Of a DNA stretch of 64,000 nucleotides, positions 17,748 through 26,771 are shown one piece after another; within the stretch, counting starts at the first letter, position 1, and each line of letters begins with the position of its first letter. The notes below the pieces were generated by a model that saw only the letters and a program-made list of their open reading frames with translations, made no database searches and was not told the origin of the DNA. The DNA is from VAZQ01 sp036557665 (GTDB lineage: Bacteria; Pseudomonadota; Alphaproteobacteria; Rhizobiales; Xanthobacteraceae): assembly GCA_036557665.1 (NCBI GenBank), contig DATBHG010000072.1, positions 1-64,000 on the forward strand, read 5' to 3'. The translations under genes and the position numbers were made by a program.

Positions 17748-17773
17748 TTTTTGCAGTGCATTTTTGCAGTGCA
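17748..17773. repeat. Two adjacent 13-bp direct repeats upstream of dusB
   Basis: TTTTTGCAGTGCA occurs at 17748-17760 and again at 17761-17773, head to tail, in the gap between ispDF and dusB. The second copy runs into an inverted repeat, AGTGC-A-GCACT at 17768-17778. The position, 65-90 bases before the dusB start, suits a regulatory element for the dusB-ntrB-ntrC operon. It does not fit the usual NtrC site orientation. Confidence 0.6.
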
Positions 17774-17837
17774 GCACTTGCACCTCAGGCGGCAATTGGC
17801 TAAAGTCTATGCACACAACGCGAACCGCTTAAATGTT

Positions 17838-18944
17838 ATGCAAATTACAGATCTTCCCGTTAAGTCAAGGGTTTGCAAGGACCCGCAAATCAGGATTGGC
17901 GATATCAATGTGCGGAACCCGGTCTTTCTCGCCCCGATGTCGGGCATAACTGATGCGCCGTTTCGGCGCTTGGTTGCTCGACTAGGGGCGGGGCTGGTCG
18001 TCTCCGAAATGACAGCTGGTGCCCAACTCGCCATGGGGGAAAGAGACGCCCGTCTGAGGGTCGAGGGGCGGCAGGTCGGGGTCTATGCTGTACAGCTTGC
18101 AGGTTGCGAGCCCCATTGGATGGGGGAGGCGGCCCGCATAGCCGAGGCATCAGGCGCTGCCATCATCGATATCAACATGGGTTGCCCGGCACGGTATGTG
18201 ACCGGCGCACAATCAGGCTCCGCCTTAATGCGGGATCTCGAACATGCAGCGACTTTGATTAAGGCAACAGTCAAAGCCGTGTCCCTGCCGGTGACCCTGA
18301 AAATGCGGCTTGGCTGGGACGACAGCACCAGAAATGCGCCCGAGCTTGCCCGGCGCGCCGAAGACCAAGGCGTCAGGCTGATCACCGTGCATGGCCGCAC
18401 CCGCAGTCAGTTCTATAAGGGGCGGGCAGACTGGGTTGCAGTGAGCGAGGTCAAGGCGAGCGCTTCAGTTCCGGTCATCGTGAATGGGGATATCCGCAGC
18501 GGTATTGACGCACGTGCCGCGCTGCTCGCCTCGGGCGCCAATGGGCTTATGATCGGGCGAGCGGCGTGCGGACGACCGTGGTTGCCGGGACAGATAGCGC
18601 GATCCCTTGCAGGGCATGCCGAAGCCGTGCCCCCGCTCGGGACTCAGTTGCAGCTCGTCGACGAGCTCTACCAGGAAATGCTCCTGCATTACGGCCGCGA
18701 GGTCGGGCGCCGCCATGCACGCAAGCATCTGGGGTGGGCACTGGATGTGGCCGCAGAAACCACAGGCGCGGAGCCATTGCATGTCAAGGCACATCGATAC
18801 CGGGTCCTCACGGCCGAGGAGCCGACAGCGGTCCGGCGATATCTGGCTCAGGCCTATGCGGGGTTAGCAGAAAATGCAGCGCGCCATTCCAGCTTGACGC
18901 ATGCGCCGGCGCGGCTGCCTGCTGCATCGAGCCTTGCCGCATGA
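17838..18944 (+). CDS. dusB: tRNA-dihydrouridine synthase, NifR3/DusB family
   Basis: A flavin enzyme that reduces uridines in the tRNA D-loop. It has 368 residues: FMN-binding FLAPMSGITDAPFRRL near residue 35, the catalytic Cys in DINMGCPARYV, the HGRTRSQFYKG segment and the VNGDIRSG/GLMIGRAACGRP phosphate-binding region of the TIM barrel. In Alphaproteobacteria this gene (called nifR3) heads the ntrBC operon, as here: its TGA overlaps the ntrB ATG (ATGA at 18941-18944). I chose the ATG at 17838; a longer in-frame start at 17751 overlaps the 13-bp repeats. Confidence 0.93.
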   Translation: MQITDLPVKSRVCKDPQIRIGDINVRNPVFLAPMSGITDAPFRRLVARLGAGLVVSEMTAGAQLAMGERDARLRVEGRQVGVYAVQLAGCEPHWMGEAARIAEASGAAIIDINMGCPARYVTGAQSGSALMRDLEHAATLIKATVKAVSLPVTLKMRLGWDDSTRNAPELARRAEDQGVRLITVHGRTRSQFYKGRADWVAVSEVKASASVPVIVNGDIRSGIDARAALLASGANGLMIGRAACGRPWLPGQIARSLAGHAEAVPPLGTQLQLVDELYQEMLLHYGREVGRRHARKHLGWALDVAAETTGAEPLHVKAHRYRVLTAEEPTAVRRYLAQAYAGLAENAARHSSLTHAPARLPAASSLAA

Positions 18945-20068
18945 ACCGACTGCAGCCTATGCCCACTCTTCCCTCGGGCACGTCAGATGCAGTGCTCGAT
19001 GCATTACCGCATCCGGTGATGATGGTTTCCGCCGATGGGACCATTGCAAATGCCAATGCGGCGGCAGAATCGTTTTTTGAGGCCTCGCTTACTCTGCTGC
19101 GCCGGCACACCTTGCGCGAGTTCGTCCCTTTCGGGAGCCCCTTGCTGCTGCTCGTAGAGCAGGTGCGCTCGCGCGGTGCTGCTGTGAACGAATACAAGGT
19201 TGACCTTGGCACGCCGCGCAATCCCGGCGAGCGTCTGGTCGATCTGCATGTCGCGCCGGTGCCGGAGCGGCCGGACCACGTCGTTGTCATGCTGCAGGAG
19301 CGCACCATCGCCGACAAGATGGACCGCCAACTCACGCATCGCGGCGCGGCACGCTCGGTCATCGCGCTCGCTGCCATGTTGGCGCACGAGATCAAGAACC
19401 CGCTGTCGGGCATTCGCGGCGCAGCGCAATTACTTGAGCAATCCGTTGGCGATGAGGACCGCAGTCTCACTCGACTCATTTGCGAGGAGGCCGACCGCAT
19501 AGTGAAGCTTGTCGACCGCATGGAGGTATTCACCGATCAGCGTCCGATCGAGCGAGAGCCGGTCAACGTCCACGCCGTGCTCGAGCACGTCAAGCGGCTC
19601 ACCCAGTCGGGTTTTGCCCGCCGCATCAAGTTTACCGAGGAATACGATCCCTCATTGCCGCCGGTCCTCGCCAATCGCGATCAGCTGATCCAGGTCTTCC
19701 TCAATCTTGTAAAAAACGCTGCCGAGGCGATCGGGGAGAGCGCGGATGGCGAGATCTGCCTGTCGAGCTCGTTCCGCCCGGGGGTCCGCCTGATGGTTCC
19801 AGGCAGCAAGACACGCGTCGCGCTTCCGCTGGAGTTCTGCGTGCGAGACAACGGACCGGGGGTGCCCGAGGATTTGCTTCCGCATCTGTTTGATCCGTTT
19901 GTGACCACCAAACCGTCCGGATCTGGCCTGGGTCTTGCTTTGGCAGCGAAGATCGTCGGCGATCACGGCGGCATCCTCGAATGCGAATCGCAGCCGCGAC
20001 GCACGGTGTTTCGCGTGCTCATGCCCATCTACGCGGGCGACGGCGGTACGGCCGCGCCCCGCGACTGA
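18941..20068 (+). CDS. ntrB: Nitrogen regulation sensor histidine kinase NtrB
   Basis: A cytoplasmic two-component kinase/phosphatase controlled by PII that phosphorylates NtrC when nitrogen is scarce. It has 375 residues: a PAS domain at about 15-120 (ALPHPVMMVSADGTIANAN), the phosphoacceptor His149 in LAHEIKNPLSGIRG, and a HATPase domain with LVKNAAEAIG (N box), VRDNGPGVPEDL (G1) and GSGLGLALA (G2). No membrane segment. It is translationally coupled to dusB and lies 15 bases before ntrC. GlnB at 38.6 kb would be its regulator. Confidence 0.96.
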   Translation: MNRLQPMPTLPSGTSDAVLDALPHPVMMVSADGTIANANAAAESFFEASLTLLRRHTLREFVPFGSPLLLLVEQVRSRGAAVNEYKVDLGTPRNPGERLVDLHVAPVPERPDHVVVMLQERTIADKMDRQLTHRGAARSVIALAAMLAHEIKNPLSGIRGAAQLLEQSVGDEDRSLTRLICEEADRIVKLVDRMEVFTDQRPIEREPVNVHAVLEHVKRLTQSGFARRIKFTEEYDPSLPPVLANRDQLIQVFLNLVKNAAEAIGESADGEICLSSSFRPGVRLMVPGSKTRVALPLEFCVRDNGPGVPEDLLPHLFDPFVTTKPSGSGLGLALAAKIVGDHGGILECESQPRRTVFRVLMPIYAGDGGTAAPRD

Positions 20069-20083
20069 TTTGGAGGAGCGGCC

Positions 20084-21526
20084 ATGCCTGCCGGGAACAT
20101 TCTGGTCGCGGATGACGATGCGGCCATTCGCACCGTACTCAACCAGGCCCTGTCGCGGGCAGGCTATGAGGTACGCTCGACCAGCAATGCCGCAACCCTC
20201 TGGCGCTGGGTCAGTCAAGGCGACGGCGACCTCATTATCACCGATGTAGTGATGCCCGACGAGAACGCCTTTGATCTGTTGCCCCGCATCAAGAAAATGC
20301 GTCCCGAGCTGCCCGTCATCATCATGAGCGCGCAGAATACCTTCATTACGGCGGTGCGAGCATCGGAAAGAGGCGCATACGAGTATCTCCCCAAGCCGTT
20401 CGATCTCAAGGAGCTGATCGCCATCGTGGGGCGCGCTCTGTCGGAGCCCAAGGAACGCTTACGTCCTGCCGCCAAGCCGCAGAATCTCGAATCCATTCCC
20501 CTCGTGGGCCGTTCACCGGCGATGCAGGAGATCTATCGCGTGCTGGCCCGTCTGATGCAAACCGACCTCACGGTGATGATCACCGGCGAATCGGGAACGG
20601 GGAAGGAGCTGGTCGCGTGCGCTCTGCACGACTATGGCAAGCGGCGCAGCGGTCCTTTTGTGGCCATCAACATGGCCGCAATACCCCGCGACCTGATCGA
20701 ATCGGAATTGTTCGGACACGAGAAGGGCGCCTTCACCGGCGCCAATGCGCGCAGCTCCGGACGATTCGAGCAGGCGGAAGGCGGCACTCTGTTCCTTGAT
20801 GAGATCGGCGACATGCCGATGGAAGCTCAGACGCGGCTCCTGCGCGTGTTGCAGCAGGGCGAATATACGACGGTGGGTGGTCGCACCCCGATCAAGGCCA
20901 ATGTTCGGATCATTGCAGCTACCAACAAGGACCTTCGCGTTCTCATCCAACAGGGGCTATTCCGGGAAGATTTGTTCTTCCGGCTCAACGTCGTGCCGTT
21001 GCGCTTGCCGCCTCTTCGGGAGCGCAGCGAGGACGTGCCTGATTTGATCCGTCACTTTTTTGATGTGGCTGAACGCGAAGGACTGCCGGCCAAGCAGCTC
21101 GACCAGGATGCCATCGAACAGCTCAGGCGCCACCGCTGGCCGGGAAACGTGCGGGAGCTCGAAAACCTGGCGCGGCGCCTCGCTGCCCTCTACCCGCAAG
21201 ACACCATCACTGCGTCGGTGATCGATGCCGAGCTGTCCCTGCCCGGCGGGATCGCCGGTGATGAAGATCTCAAGGCCAGCGATGGCCTTTCCGCTGCGGT
21301 GGAACGCCATCTCGCCTCTTATTTCGCCAGCTTCGGAGGGCAACTACCGCCACCTGGCCTTTATCATCGCGTGCTGCGAGAGATCGAGCATCCGCTGTTG
21401 TCGGCCACTCTGGCCGCGACCCGCGGAAACCAGATCCGGGCCGCGGATCTGCTCGGGGTGAACCGCAATACGCTGCGCAAGAAGATCCGAGATCTTGAAA
21501 TTCAGGTTTTTCGCGGAGCTGGCTGA
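20084..21526 (+). CDS. ntrC: Nitrogen regulation response regulator NtrC
   Basis: A sigma-54 activator of 480 residues. The receiver domain at 1-120 has the acidic pair at residues 10-11 and phosphoacceptor Asp54 in IITDVVMP. The AAA+ domain has Walker A GESGTGKE, the sigma-54 contact loop GAFTGA, Walker B GTLFLDEIGDM and the R-finger region FREDLFFRLNV. A Fis-type helix-turn-helix lies at the C-terminus (QIRAADLLGVNRNTLRKKI, about 455-475). The expected target is the sigma-54 promoter before glnB-glnA in this window. Confidence 0.97.
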   Translation: MPAGNILVADDDAAIRTVLNQALSRAGYEVRSTSNAATLWRWVSQGDGDLIITDVVMPDENAFDLLPRIKKMRPELPVIIMSAQNTFITAVRASERGAYEYLPKPFDLKELIAIVGRALSEPKERLRPAAKPQNLESIPLVGRSPAMQEIYRVLARLMQTDLTVMITGESGTGKELVACALHDYGKRRSGPFVAINMAAIPRDLIESELFGHEKGAFTGANARSSGRFEQAEGGTLFLDEIGDMPMEAQTRLLRVLQQGEYTTVGGRTPIKANVRIIAATNKDLRVLIQQGLFREDLFFRLNVVPLRLPPLRERSEDVPDLIRHFFDVAEREGLPAKQLDQDAIEQLRRHRWPGNVRELENLARRLAALYPQDTITASVIDAELSLPGGIAGDEDLKASDGLSAAVERHLASYFASFGGQLPPPGLYHRVLREIEHPLLSATLAATRGNQIRAADLLGVNRNTLRKKIRDLEIQVFRGAG

Positions 21527-21597
21527 AAGTAAGCGCAAATTCCTGAGACTCTGGAACTATTGCTCTTTGGCCACACATCAAAATTGACGCCCTTGAT

Positions 21598-21640
21598 TTG
21601 TCGCAATTGAGCAACATTGTGATATAAAAGCATCAATGCT
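21598..21640 (+). promoter_or_regulatory. Candidate promoter and operator of ntrYX
   Basis: In an AT-rich stretch between ntrC and ntrY, TTGTCG (21598-21603) is followed after 17 bases by GATATA (21621-21626), a plausible -35/-10 pair. An inverted repeat AGCAT-CA-ATGCT (21629-21640) lies directly downstream and could be an operator. The ntrY start is 70 bases further. The assignment is by eye only. Confidence 0.42.
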
Positions 21641-21710
21641 CAGGGGGCCGCCCAAACGGCATGCGTCACTGGTGCGCAAGTATGGTTTGCCGTTCGGGTG
21701 AGGTGTGTGG

Positions 21711-23987
21711 ATGACCAACGCCGGCCAAGCCGCGACTGCCGAGCTGCTGACGACCAAGGCGGCCCCGACACCGGGATGGCTGGGGCGCTCGCTCGGCCTC
21801 ACAGCCGTCGCTCTGGCGCTCCTGTCGGCGTTCATCACGTTCGTCGTGCTTGCGGGTCTTACCCCGATACCGCCCACTCACATCGTCGTCGTGACGCTGC
21901 TCGCCGTGAATGCAGGCACGGGCCTGTTGCTCACGGTCTTTATTGGGCAGGAAGTGTGGGGCGTCATTCAAGCAAGACGGCGAGGGCGAGCCGCCGCGCG
22001 TCTGCACGTGCGGATTGTCGGACTGTTCTCGGTCATCGCGGCAGTACCTGCAGTGCTCGTAGCCATTGTCGCGAGCGTCACGCTCGACCGAGGCCTGGAT
22101 CGCCTGTTCTCGCAGCAGACCTATTCCCTGATCGAGAACGCGGTCGTTGTAGCCGATGCCTATGTACGCGAGCTGGATCAGCTCGTGCGCGCCGACAGCA
22201 TCGCGCTTGCGATAGAGCTCGCGCGTGCGAAGCCTCTGTTTGATCAGTCGCCCGAGCAGTTCCATCAGTTCCTGTCGGTGCAGGCCTCGATCAGGGGACT
22301 GCCTGCGCTCATTCTGCTGGACAAGGATCTGAAGGTCATCGATCAGATCGACGCACCAATCGGCCAATCCTTGGCCAAACCTTCCGCCGACGTGCTCGCC
22401 GGGATCGACGATACCGAGCCGTTGGTCAAGATGTTCCTGGATGACAATTACGTTGCTGCCATTATCAAGCTGCACGATTACACTGACGCTTATCTCTACA
22501 TTGCTCGCGTCCTCGACCCGCGTGTACTCGCGCAATTACGTGCTACGCAAGCCGGCGTGGCGCATTATGCCGATCTCGCGACGCGCAGGATTGGCATTCA
22601 GATTGCGTTCGGATTGATGTTTACGATAATTGCGCTGATCGTCCTGCTTTCCGCCGTCTGGATCGGGCTCAATTTCGCAAATTACCTCGTCGCGCCCATT
22701 CGGCGTCTGATAGGCGCCGCTCAGGTGGTTGCCACCGGCAATCTCTTCGTCCAGGTGCCGACGCGCGGTTCGGAGGGGGACCTCGCCCAGCTAGCTCAGA
22801 CGTTCAACAAGATGACGCAGGAGCTGCGCACGCAGCGCGACGACATCGTGCGTGCTCGCGATCTCATCGACAGCCGGCGGCGTTTCACCGAAGCGGTGCT
22901 GGCCGGGGCGAGCGCCGGCGTGATCGGTGTGGACGCGGAAAGCTGCATCAGCATCCTCAATCGCTCGGCCGAGCGGCTGATCGGGAGAACCGAAGCGGAG
23001 GCTCTCGGCAAGCCGCTGGCGGAGATGGTGCCGGAGCTTTCAGAGTTGTTCATGACCGCTCGTGCGGGGTTGCAGCGGTTGGTGCAGGGACAGGTCACGC
23101 TTAGCCGCAATGGCCGCGAGCGCAACCTATCAGTCCGTGTCACCAGCGAGCAGCAGTCAGGCTCGGCCGAGCGCGGCTATGTTGTGACGCTGGATGACAT
23201 TACCGAGCTCGTGACAGCTCAGCGCACCTCGGCATGGGCCGATGTCGCCCGGCGCATTGCGCACGAGATCAAGAATCCGCTCACCCCGATCCAGCTCTCG
23301 GCTGAACGTCTGCGCCGGAAGTATGGCGCCATGGTCAAGGAAGACGGTGGTGTTTTTCAACAATGCACCGACACGATTGTGCGCCAAGTGGACGATATCA
23401 AGCGCATGGTGGACGAATTTTCCCGGTTTGCCCGCATGCCGAAGCCGGTCATGGCTCAGGAGGATGTTGCCGATGTGGTGCGGCAGGTTGTCTTCCTGCA
23501 GCGGGTGGGCAACGCCGATATTGATATCGACGCGGAAATTGCCGAGGATCCTATGCCGGCACGGTTTGATCGCCGGCTCATCTCGCAGGCGCTTACCAAC
23601 ATCATCAAGAACGCGACCGAAGCGATTGCCGCCGTCCCGGCTGCTGAGCTGGGCCGCGGTCACATTCGGGTTTGGTCCTCCCGCGACGGTGATGACGTGG
23701 TCATCGATGTCATGGACAACGGCATTGGCCTGCCCAAGGAGAACCGGCGCCGCCTGCTCGAGCCATATGTCACGACCCGCGAGAAGGGAACCGGGCTTGG
23801 GCTGGCGATCGTCGGGCGGATACTCGAGGAGCACGGCGGACGCATCGAGCTCGGCGATGCTGCCGAAAAAATCCCGGGTCAGCGAGGAGCATGGATGCGG
23901 CTGCGATTTGCTGCCGAGAGCGCAAGCGCTGCGGAGGCTCCCCCCGCGAAGACACCTACTCCAACCCCGCAAGCAGCGAATGTATGA
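21711..23987 (+). CDS. ntrY: Two-component sensor histidine kinase NtrY
   Basis: A membrane sensor kinase partner of NtrX, linked in Alphaproteobacteria to nitrogen, redox and envelope signals. It has 758 residues: two membrane helices at about 28-80, a third near 105-125, a large extracytoplasmic sensor region, another helix near 300-325, then HAMP (about 330-380), PAS (about 395-500), the phosphoacceptor His518 in RRIAHEIKNPLTPIQLS and a HATPase domain with NIIKNATEAI, DVMDNGIGLPK and GTGLGLAIVGRI. I prefer the ATG at 21711, preceded by GAGGT, over the GTG at 21705. It ends three bases before ntrX. Confidence 0.96.
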   Translation: MTNAGQAATAELLTTKAAPTPGWLGRSLGLTAVALALLSAFITFVVLAGLTPIPPTHIVVVTLLAVNAGTGLLLTVFIGQEVWGVIQARRRGRAAARLHVRIVGLFSVIAAVPAVLVAIVASVTLDRGLDRLFSQQTYSLIENAVVVADAYVRELDQLVRADSIALAIELARAKPLFDQSPEQFHQFLSVQASIRGLPALILLDKDLKVIDQIDAPIGQSLAKPSADVLAGIDDTEPLVKMFLDDNYVAAIIKLHDYTDAYLYIARVLDPRVLAQLRATQAGVAHYADLATRRIGIQIAFGLMFTIIALIVLLSAVWIGLNFANYLVAPIRRLIGAAQVVATGNLFVQVPTRGSEGDLAQLAQTFNKMTQELRTQRDDIVRARDLIDSRRRFTEAVLAGASAGVIGVDAESCISILNRSAERLIGRTEAEALGKPLAEMVPELSELFMTARAGLQRLVQGQVTLSRNGRERNLSVRVTSEQQSGSAERGYVVTLDDITELVTAQRTSAWADVARRIAHEIKNPLTPIQLSAERLRRKYGAMVKEDGGVFQQCTDTIVRQVDDIKRMVDEFSRFARMPKPVMAQEDVADVVRQVVFLQRVGNADIDIDAEIAEDPMPARFDRRLISQALTNIIKNATEAIAAVPAAELGRGHIRVWSSRDGDDVVIDVMDNGIGLPKENRRRLLEPYVTTREKGTGLGLAIVGRILEEHGGRIELGDAAEKIPGQRGAWMRLRFAAESASAAEAPPAKTPTPTPQAANV

Positions 23988-23990
23988 ACC

Positions 23991-25355
23991 ATGCCTGATG
24001 ACATCCTCATAGTTGACGACGAAGCGGACATCCGGGAATTGGTATCCGGGATCCTGCAAGACGAAGGTTTCATCACGCGCTCCGCGCGTGACAGCGATGA
24101 TGCGCTGGCGCACGTCGCGAGTCGGAGGCCGAACTTGGTATTTCTGGACATCTGGCTGCAGGGCAGCAGGCTCGATGGGCTTCAGCTGCTTGACGCCATG
24201 AAGGCGCAGCACCAGGAATTGCCTGTCGTCATGATCTCCGGCCACGGGAACATCGAAACCGCCGTCGCGGCCATCAAGCAAGGTGCGTACGATTTCATAG
24301 AAAAACCGTTCAAGGCAGACCGTCTAGTCTTGGTCGCACAACGGGCGCTTGAAACGTCGCGCCTCAAGCGGGAAGTAAAGGCGCTCAAGCAGCTTTCTCC
24401 CTCGACGCTCGTTGGCAAATCGTCATCGATGAACCAGCTGCGCCAGACGGTGGAAAAAATCGCTCCCGCCAACAGTCGTGTTCTGATTGTTGGTCCGGCT
24501 GGTGCGGGCAAGGAGCTCACCGCTCGCGCGATTCACGCACATTCGTCGCGAGCAAACGGCCCCTTCATTGTCATCAACGCCGCGGCCATGATGCCGGAAA
24601 GAATGGAGGTAGAGCTCTTCGGCGTAGAGCAGCCGACGAACGGCCAAGGGCGCAAAGTCGGAGCGCTCGAGGAGGCACACGGCGGCAGCCTCTTCATCGA
24701 CGAGATAGCCGACATGCCGCGGGAGACCCAGAACAAGATCCTGCGAGTGCTGGTGGAACAGACATTTCAGCGCGTCGGCGGCAGCAACAAGGTACAGGTG
24801 GACGTGAGAGTCCTCTCTTCGACTGGGCGCAATATTGAAGCGGAGATAGCAGCGGGTAAATTCCGCGAGGATCTTTATCACCGGCTCTCGGTCGTGCCGA
24901 TCCGCGTGCCACCGTTAGCTGAGCGACGGGAGGACATTCCGCTCCTGATCGAGTATTTCATGGAGCAGATCTCACTCGCTACCGGGCTGCCGCGCCGCAT
25001 CATCGGCGAGGACGCCATGGCCGTATTGCAGTCGCACGACTGGCCGGGAAATGTCCGCCAGCTGCGCAACAACGTCGAGCGATTGATGATTTTAGCCGGG
25101 GGTGACCCGGATGCGGTGATCAATGCCGACATGCTGCCTCCGGACGTCGGCTCCATGGTTCCTTCCATGCCGGGAGGCGATGGCGGCGAGCATTTGATGG
25201 GCTTGCCGCTGCGTGAAGCCCGCGAGGTATTCGAGCGGGAATATCTCGAGGCCCAGATCAGCCGGTTTGGCGGAAATATCTCGCGGACCGCTGAATTCGT
25301 GGGCATGGAAAGATCGGCCCTTCACCGCAAGCTCAAAGCGCTTGGCATAGATTAG
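23991..25355 (+). CDS. ntrX: Response regulator NtrX
   Basis: Receiver domain at 1-120 with phosphoacceptor Asp53 in VFLDIWLQG, then an AAA+ domain and a C-terminal Fis-type helix-turn-helix (RTAEFVGMERSALHRKLKAL). It has 454 residues. The ATPase domain departs from NtrC: Walker A reads GPAGAGKE and the GAFTGA loop is missing, replaced after ELFGVEQ by a short PTNGQGRK segment. Loss of GAFTGA is known for alphaproteobacterial NtrX and implies that it does not open sigma-54 promoters in the usual way. Cotranscribed with ntrY. Confidence 0.96.
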   Translation: MPDDILIVDDEADIRELVSGILQDEGFITRSARDSDDALAHVASRRPNLVFLDIWLQGSRLDGLQLLDAMKAQHQELPVVMISGHGNIETAVAAIKQGAYDFIEKPFKADRLVLVAQRALETSRLKREVKALKQLSPSTLVGKSSSMNQLRQTVEKIAPANSRVLIVGPAGAGKELTARAIHAHSSRANGPFIVINAAAMMPERMEVELFGVEQPTNGQGRKVGALEEAHGGSLFIDEIADMPRETQNKILRVLVEQTFQRVGGSNKVQVDVRVLSSTGRNIEAEIAAGKFREDLYHRLSVVPIRVPPLAERREDIPLLIEYFMEQISLATGLPRRIIGEDAMAVLQSHDWPGNVRQLRNNVERLMILAGGDPDAVINADMLPPDVGSMVPSMPGGDGGEHLMGLPLREAREVFEREYLEAQISRFGGNISRTAEFVGMERSALHRKLKALGID

Positions 25356-25472
25356 CGCCTATGCAGCCGGAGCGCTCTGGAGAAATCAGCTCCATCTCGA
25401 AGCCATGTTTCGGCTTGAAGAGCTGAGCTCGAGGGCCTCTTAAGTCATTTTATCGGACCGTCGGGGGATGAA

Positions 25473-26327
25473 TTGCGGCTCGCGTATGTGAACGGCCGTT
25501 ACCTGCCAGGCGATCGCGCGACGGTCCACATCGAGGATCGCGGCTATCAGTTCTCTGACGGGGTCTACGAGGTCTGCGAAATCCGGGAAGGCCGCATCAT
25601 CGACGAGCCGCGCCACGTGGCTCGTCTGCAGCGATCCCTCGACGAGCTTCGCATAGCCATGCCCATGCCCGCTTCGGCGCTCGCAGTCGTCATGCGCGAG
25701 TGTGTTCGCCGCAACCGCGTTCGGGGAGGGATCCTGTACGTCCAGATCACGCGCGGCGTGGCGCGCCGCGAGCATTCCTTTCCTCCAACGGGCACAAGAC
25801 CGAGTGTGGTCGTGACCGCGCGCAGCCTTGACGTTGCAGCCAATGAGCGGATGGCGGCAGAGGGGGTGGCTGTGATAACCGTGGCGGATAATCGCTGGGA
25901 GCGGGTCGATATCAAATCGATCTCGCTTTTGCCCAATGTCCTGGCAAAACAACTGGCCCGGGAGCATGGCGCCAGGGAGGCTTGGTTCGTGGACCGTGAG
26001 GGTCATGTCACGGAAGGGTCATCGAGCAATGCTTGGATCGTGAGCAAGGAGGGGAGGGTGGTTACCCGCTGCGCGGATCGCGGAATTCTCCGAGGCATTA
26101 CCCGAGCTGTCCTGGTTGAGGTGATCAAGGCTGAAGGATACCAGTTGGAGGAGCGCCCATTTACGCCGGAAGAAGCCTATGCCGCGCGGGAAGCATTCTT
26201 GACCTCGGCCAGCCAGATTGTCCTGCCGGTGGTCCGGATCGATGGACGGCCGATCGGTAACGGAGTGCCCGGCTCGGTCGCGACGGCTCTGCGGGCAAAA
26301 TTCCACGATCATGCCAATTGGAGCTGA
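25473..26327 (+). CDS. dat: D-amino-acid aminotransferase, class IV PLP enzyme
   Basis: 284 residues of the fold-type IV aminotransferase family, which makes D-alanine or D-glutamate from 2-oxo acids. Evidence: HIEDRGYQFSDGVYEV near residue 20, the PLP lysine Lys148 in VDIKSISLLPNV, EGSSSNAWIV near residue 185 and LTSASQIVLPV near the C-terminus. The start is a TTG at 25473, with GGGGG upstream; the nearby ATG at 25468 is out of frame. Its place between ntrX and hfq is common in Hyphomicrobiales. Branched-chain aminotransferase activity cannot be excluded from sequence alone. Confidence 0.88.
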   Translation: MRLAYVNGRYLPGDRATVHIEDRGYQFSDGVYEVCEIREGRIIDEPRHVARLQRSLDELRIAMPMPASALAVVMRECVRRNRVRGGILYVQITRGVARREHSFPPTGTRPSVVVTARSLDVAANERMAAEGVAVITVADNRWERVDIKSISLLPNVLAKQLAREHGAREAWFVDREGHVTEGSSSNAWIVSKEGRVVTRCADRGILRGITRAVLVEVIKAEGYQLEERPFTPEEAYAAREAFLTSASQIVLPVVRIDGRPIGNGVPGSVATALRAKFHDHANWS

Positions 26328-26472
26328 GGCGCGCCACCCCTCGCAGGAATATGCCGAATTGCACCCAACTTATGCTTGCGCCGGAGGCCAACGTACAATG
26401 TAATGGCAGTGCCCGAGCCCTGCTGAAAGCACAAGACGGAAGTTGGGCGCGCAGCGGCTTGACAATAATCCG

Positions 26473-26489
26473 CGAGGGGAATGCCCTCG
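26473..26489 (+). promoter_or_regulatory. Hairpin in the hfq leader
   Basis: CGAGGG (26473-26478) and CCCTCG (26484-26489) form a 6-bp stem with a GAATG loop, ending two bases before the likely hfq ribosome-binding stretch. A consensus -35 hexamer TTGACA lies at 26459-26464 but without a convincing -10. The hairpin could control hfq translation; this is inference. Confidence 0.4.
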
Positions 26490-26504
26490 AGGAACAATGG
26501 AAAA

Positions 26505-26771
26505 ATGACAATGGCGGCCGACCGCTCACAAACTCTCCAGGATACCTTTCTCAACTATGTTCGCAAGCACAAGACCCCGCTCACCATCTTTCTCGTGAAC
26601 GGGGTCAAGCTCCAGGGTGTGGTGACCTGGTTCGATAACTTTTGCGTACTGCTTAGACGCGATGGGCACTCGCAACTTGTCTACAAGCACGCCATATCAA
26701 CCATCATGCCGGGTCATCCAATTCAGCTGTTCGAAGCCGCCGAGGAGCATTCGGCCGCGGAAAGGGCCTAG
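26505..26771 (+). CDS. hfq: RNA chaperone Hfq
   Basis: A hexameric Sm-like ring protein that pairs small RNAs with mRNAs. It has 88 residues, with Sm1 (TIFLVNGVKLQGVVTWFD) and Sm2 (LVYKHAISTIMPG) and a short acidic tail. Alphaproteobacterial Hfq often begins MAA-R-Q, which would place the start at the ATG at 26511; the ATG at 26505 is two codons earlier and equally possible. An earlier ATG at 26481 falls inside the leader hairpin and is unlikely. The hflX start follows its stop with no gap, the classic hfq-hflX operon. Confidence 0.96.
   Translation: MTMAADRSQTLQDTFLNYVRKHKTPLTIFLVNGVKLQGVVTWFDNFCVLLRRDGHSQLVYKHAISTIMPGHPIQLFEAAEEHSAAERA

Noticed and set aside
21548..21575. Sigma-54 promoter before ntrY
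   Set aside because: CTGGAAC...TTGCT looks similar, but the GG and GC are separated by seven bases instead of ten.
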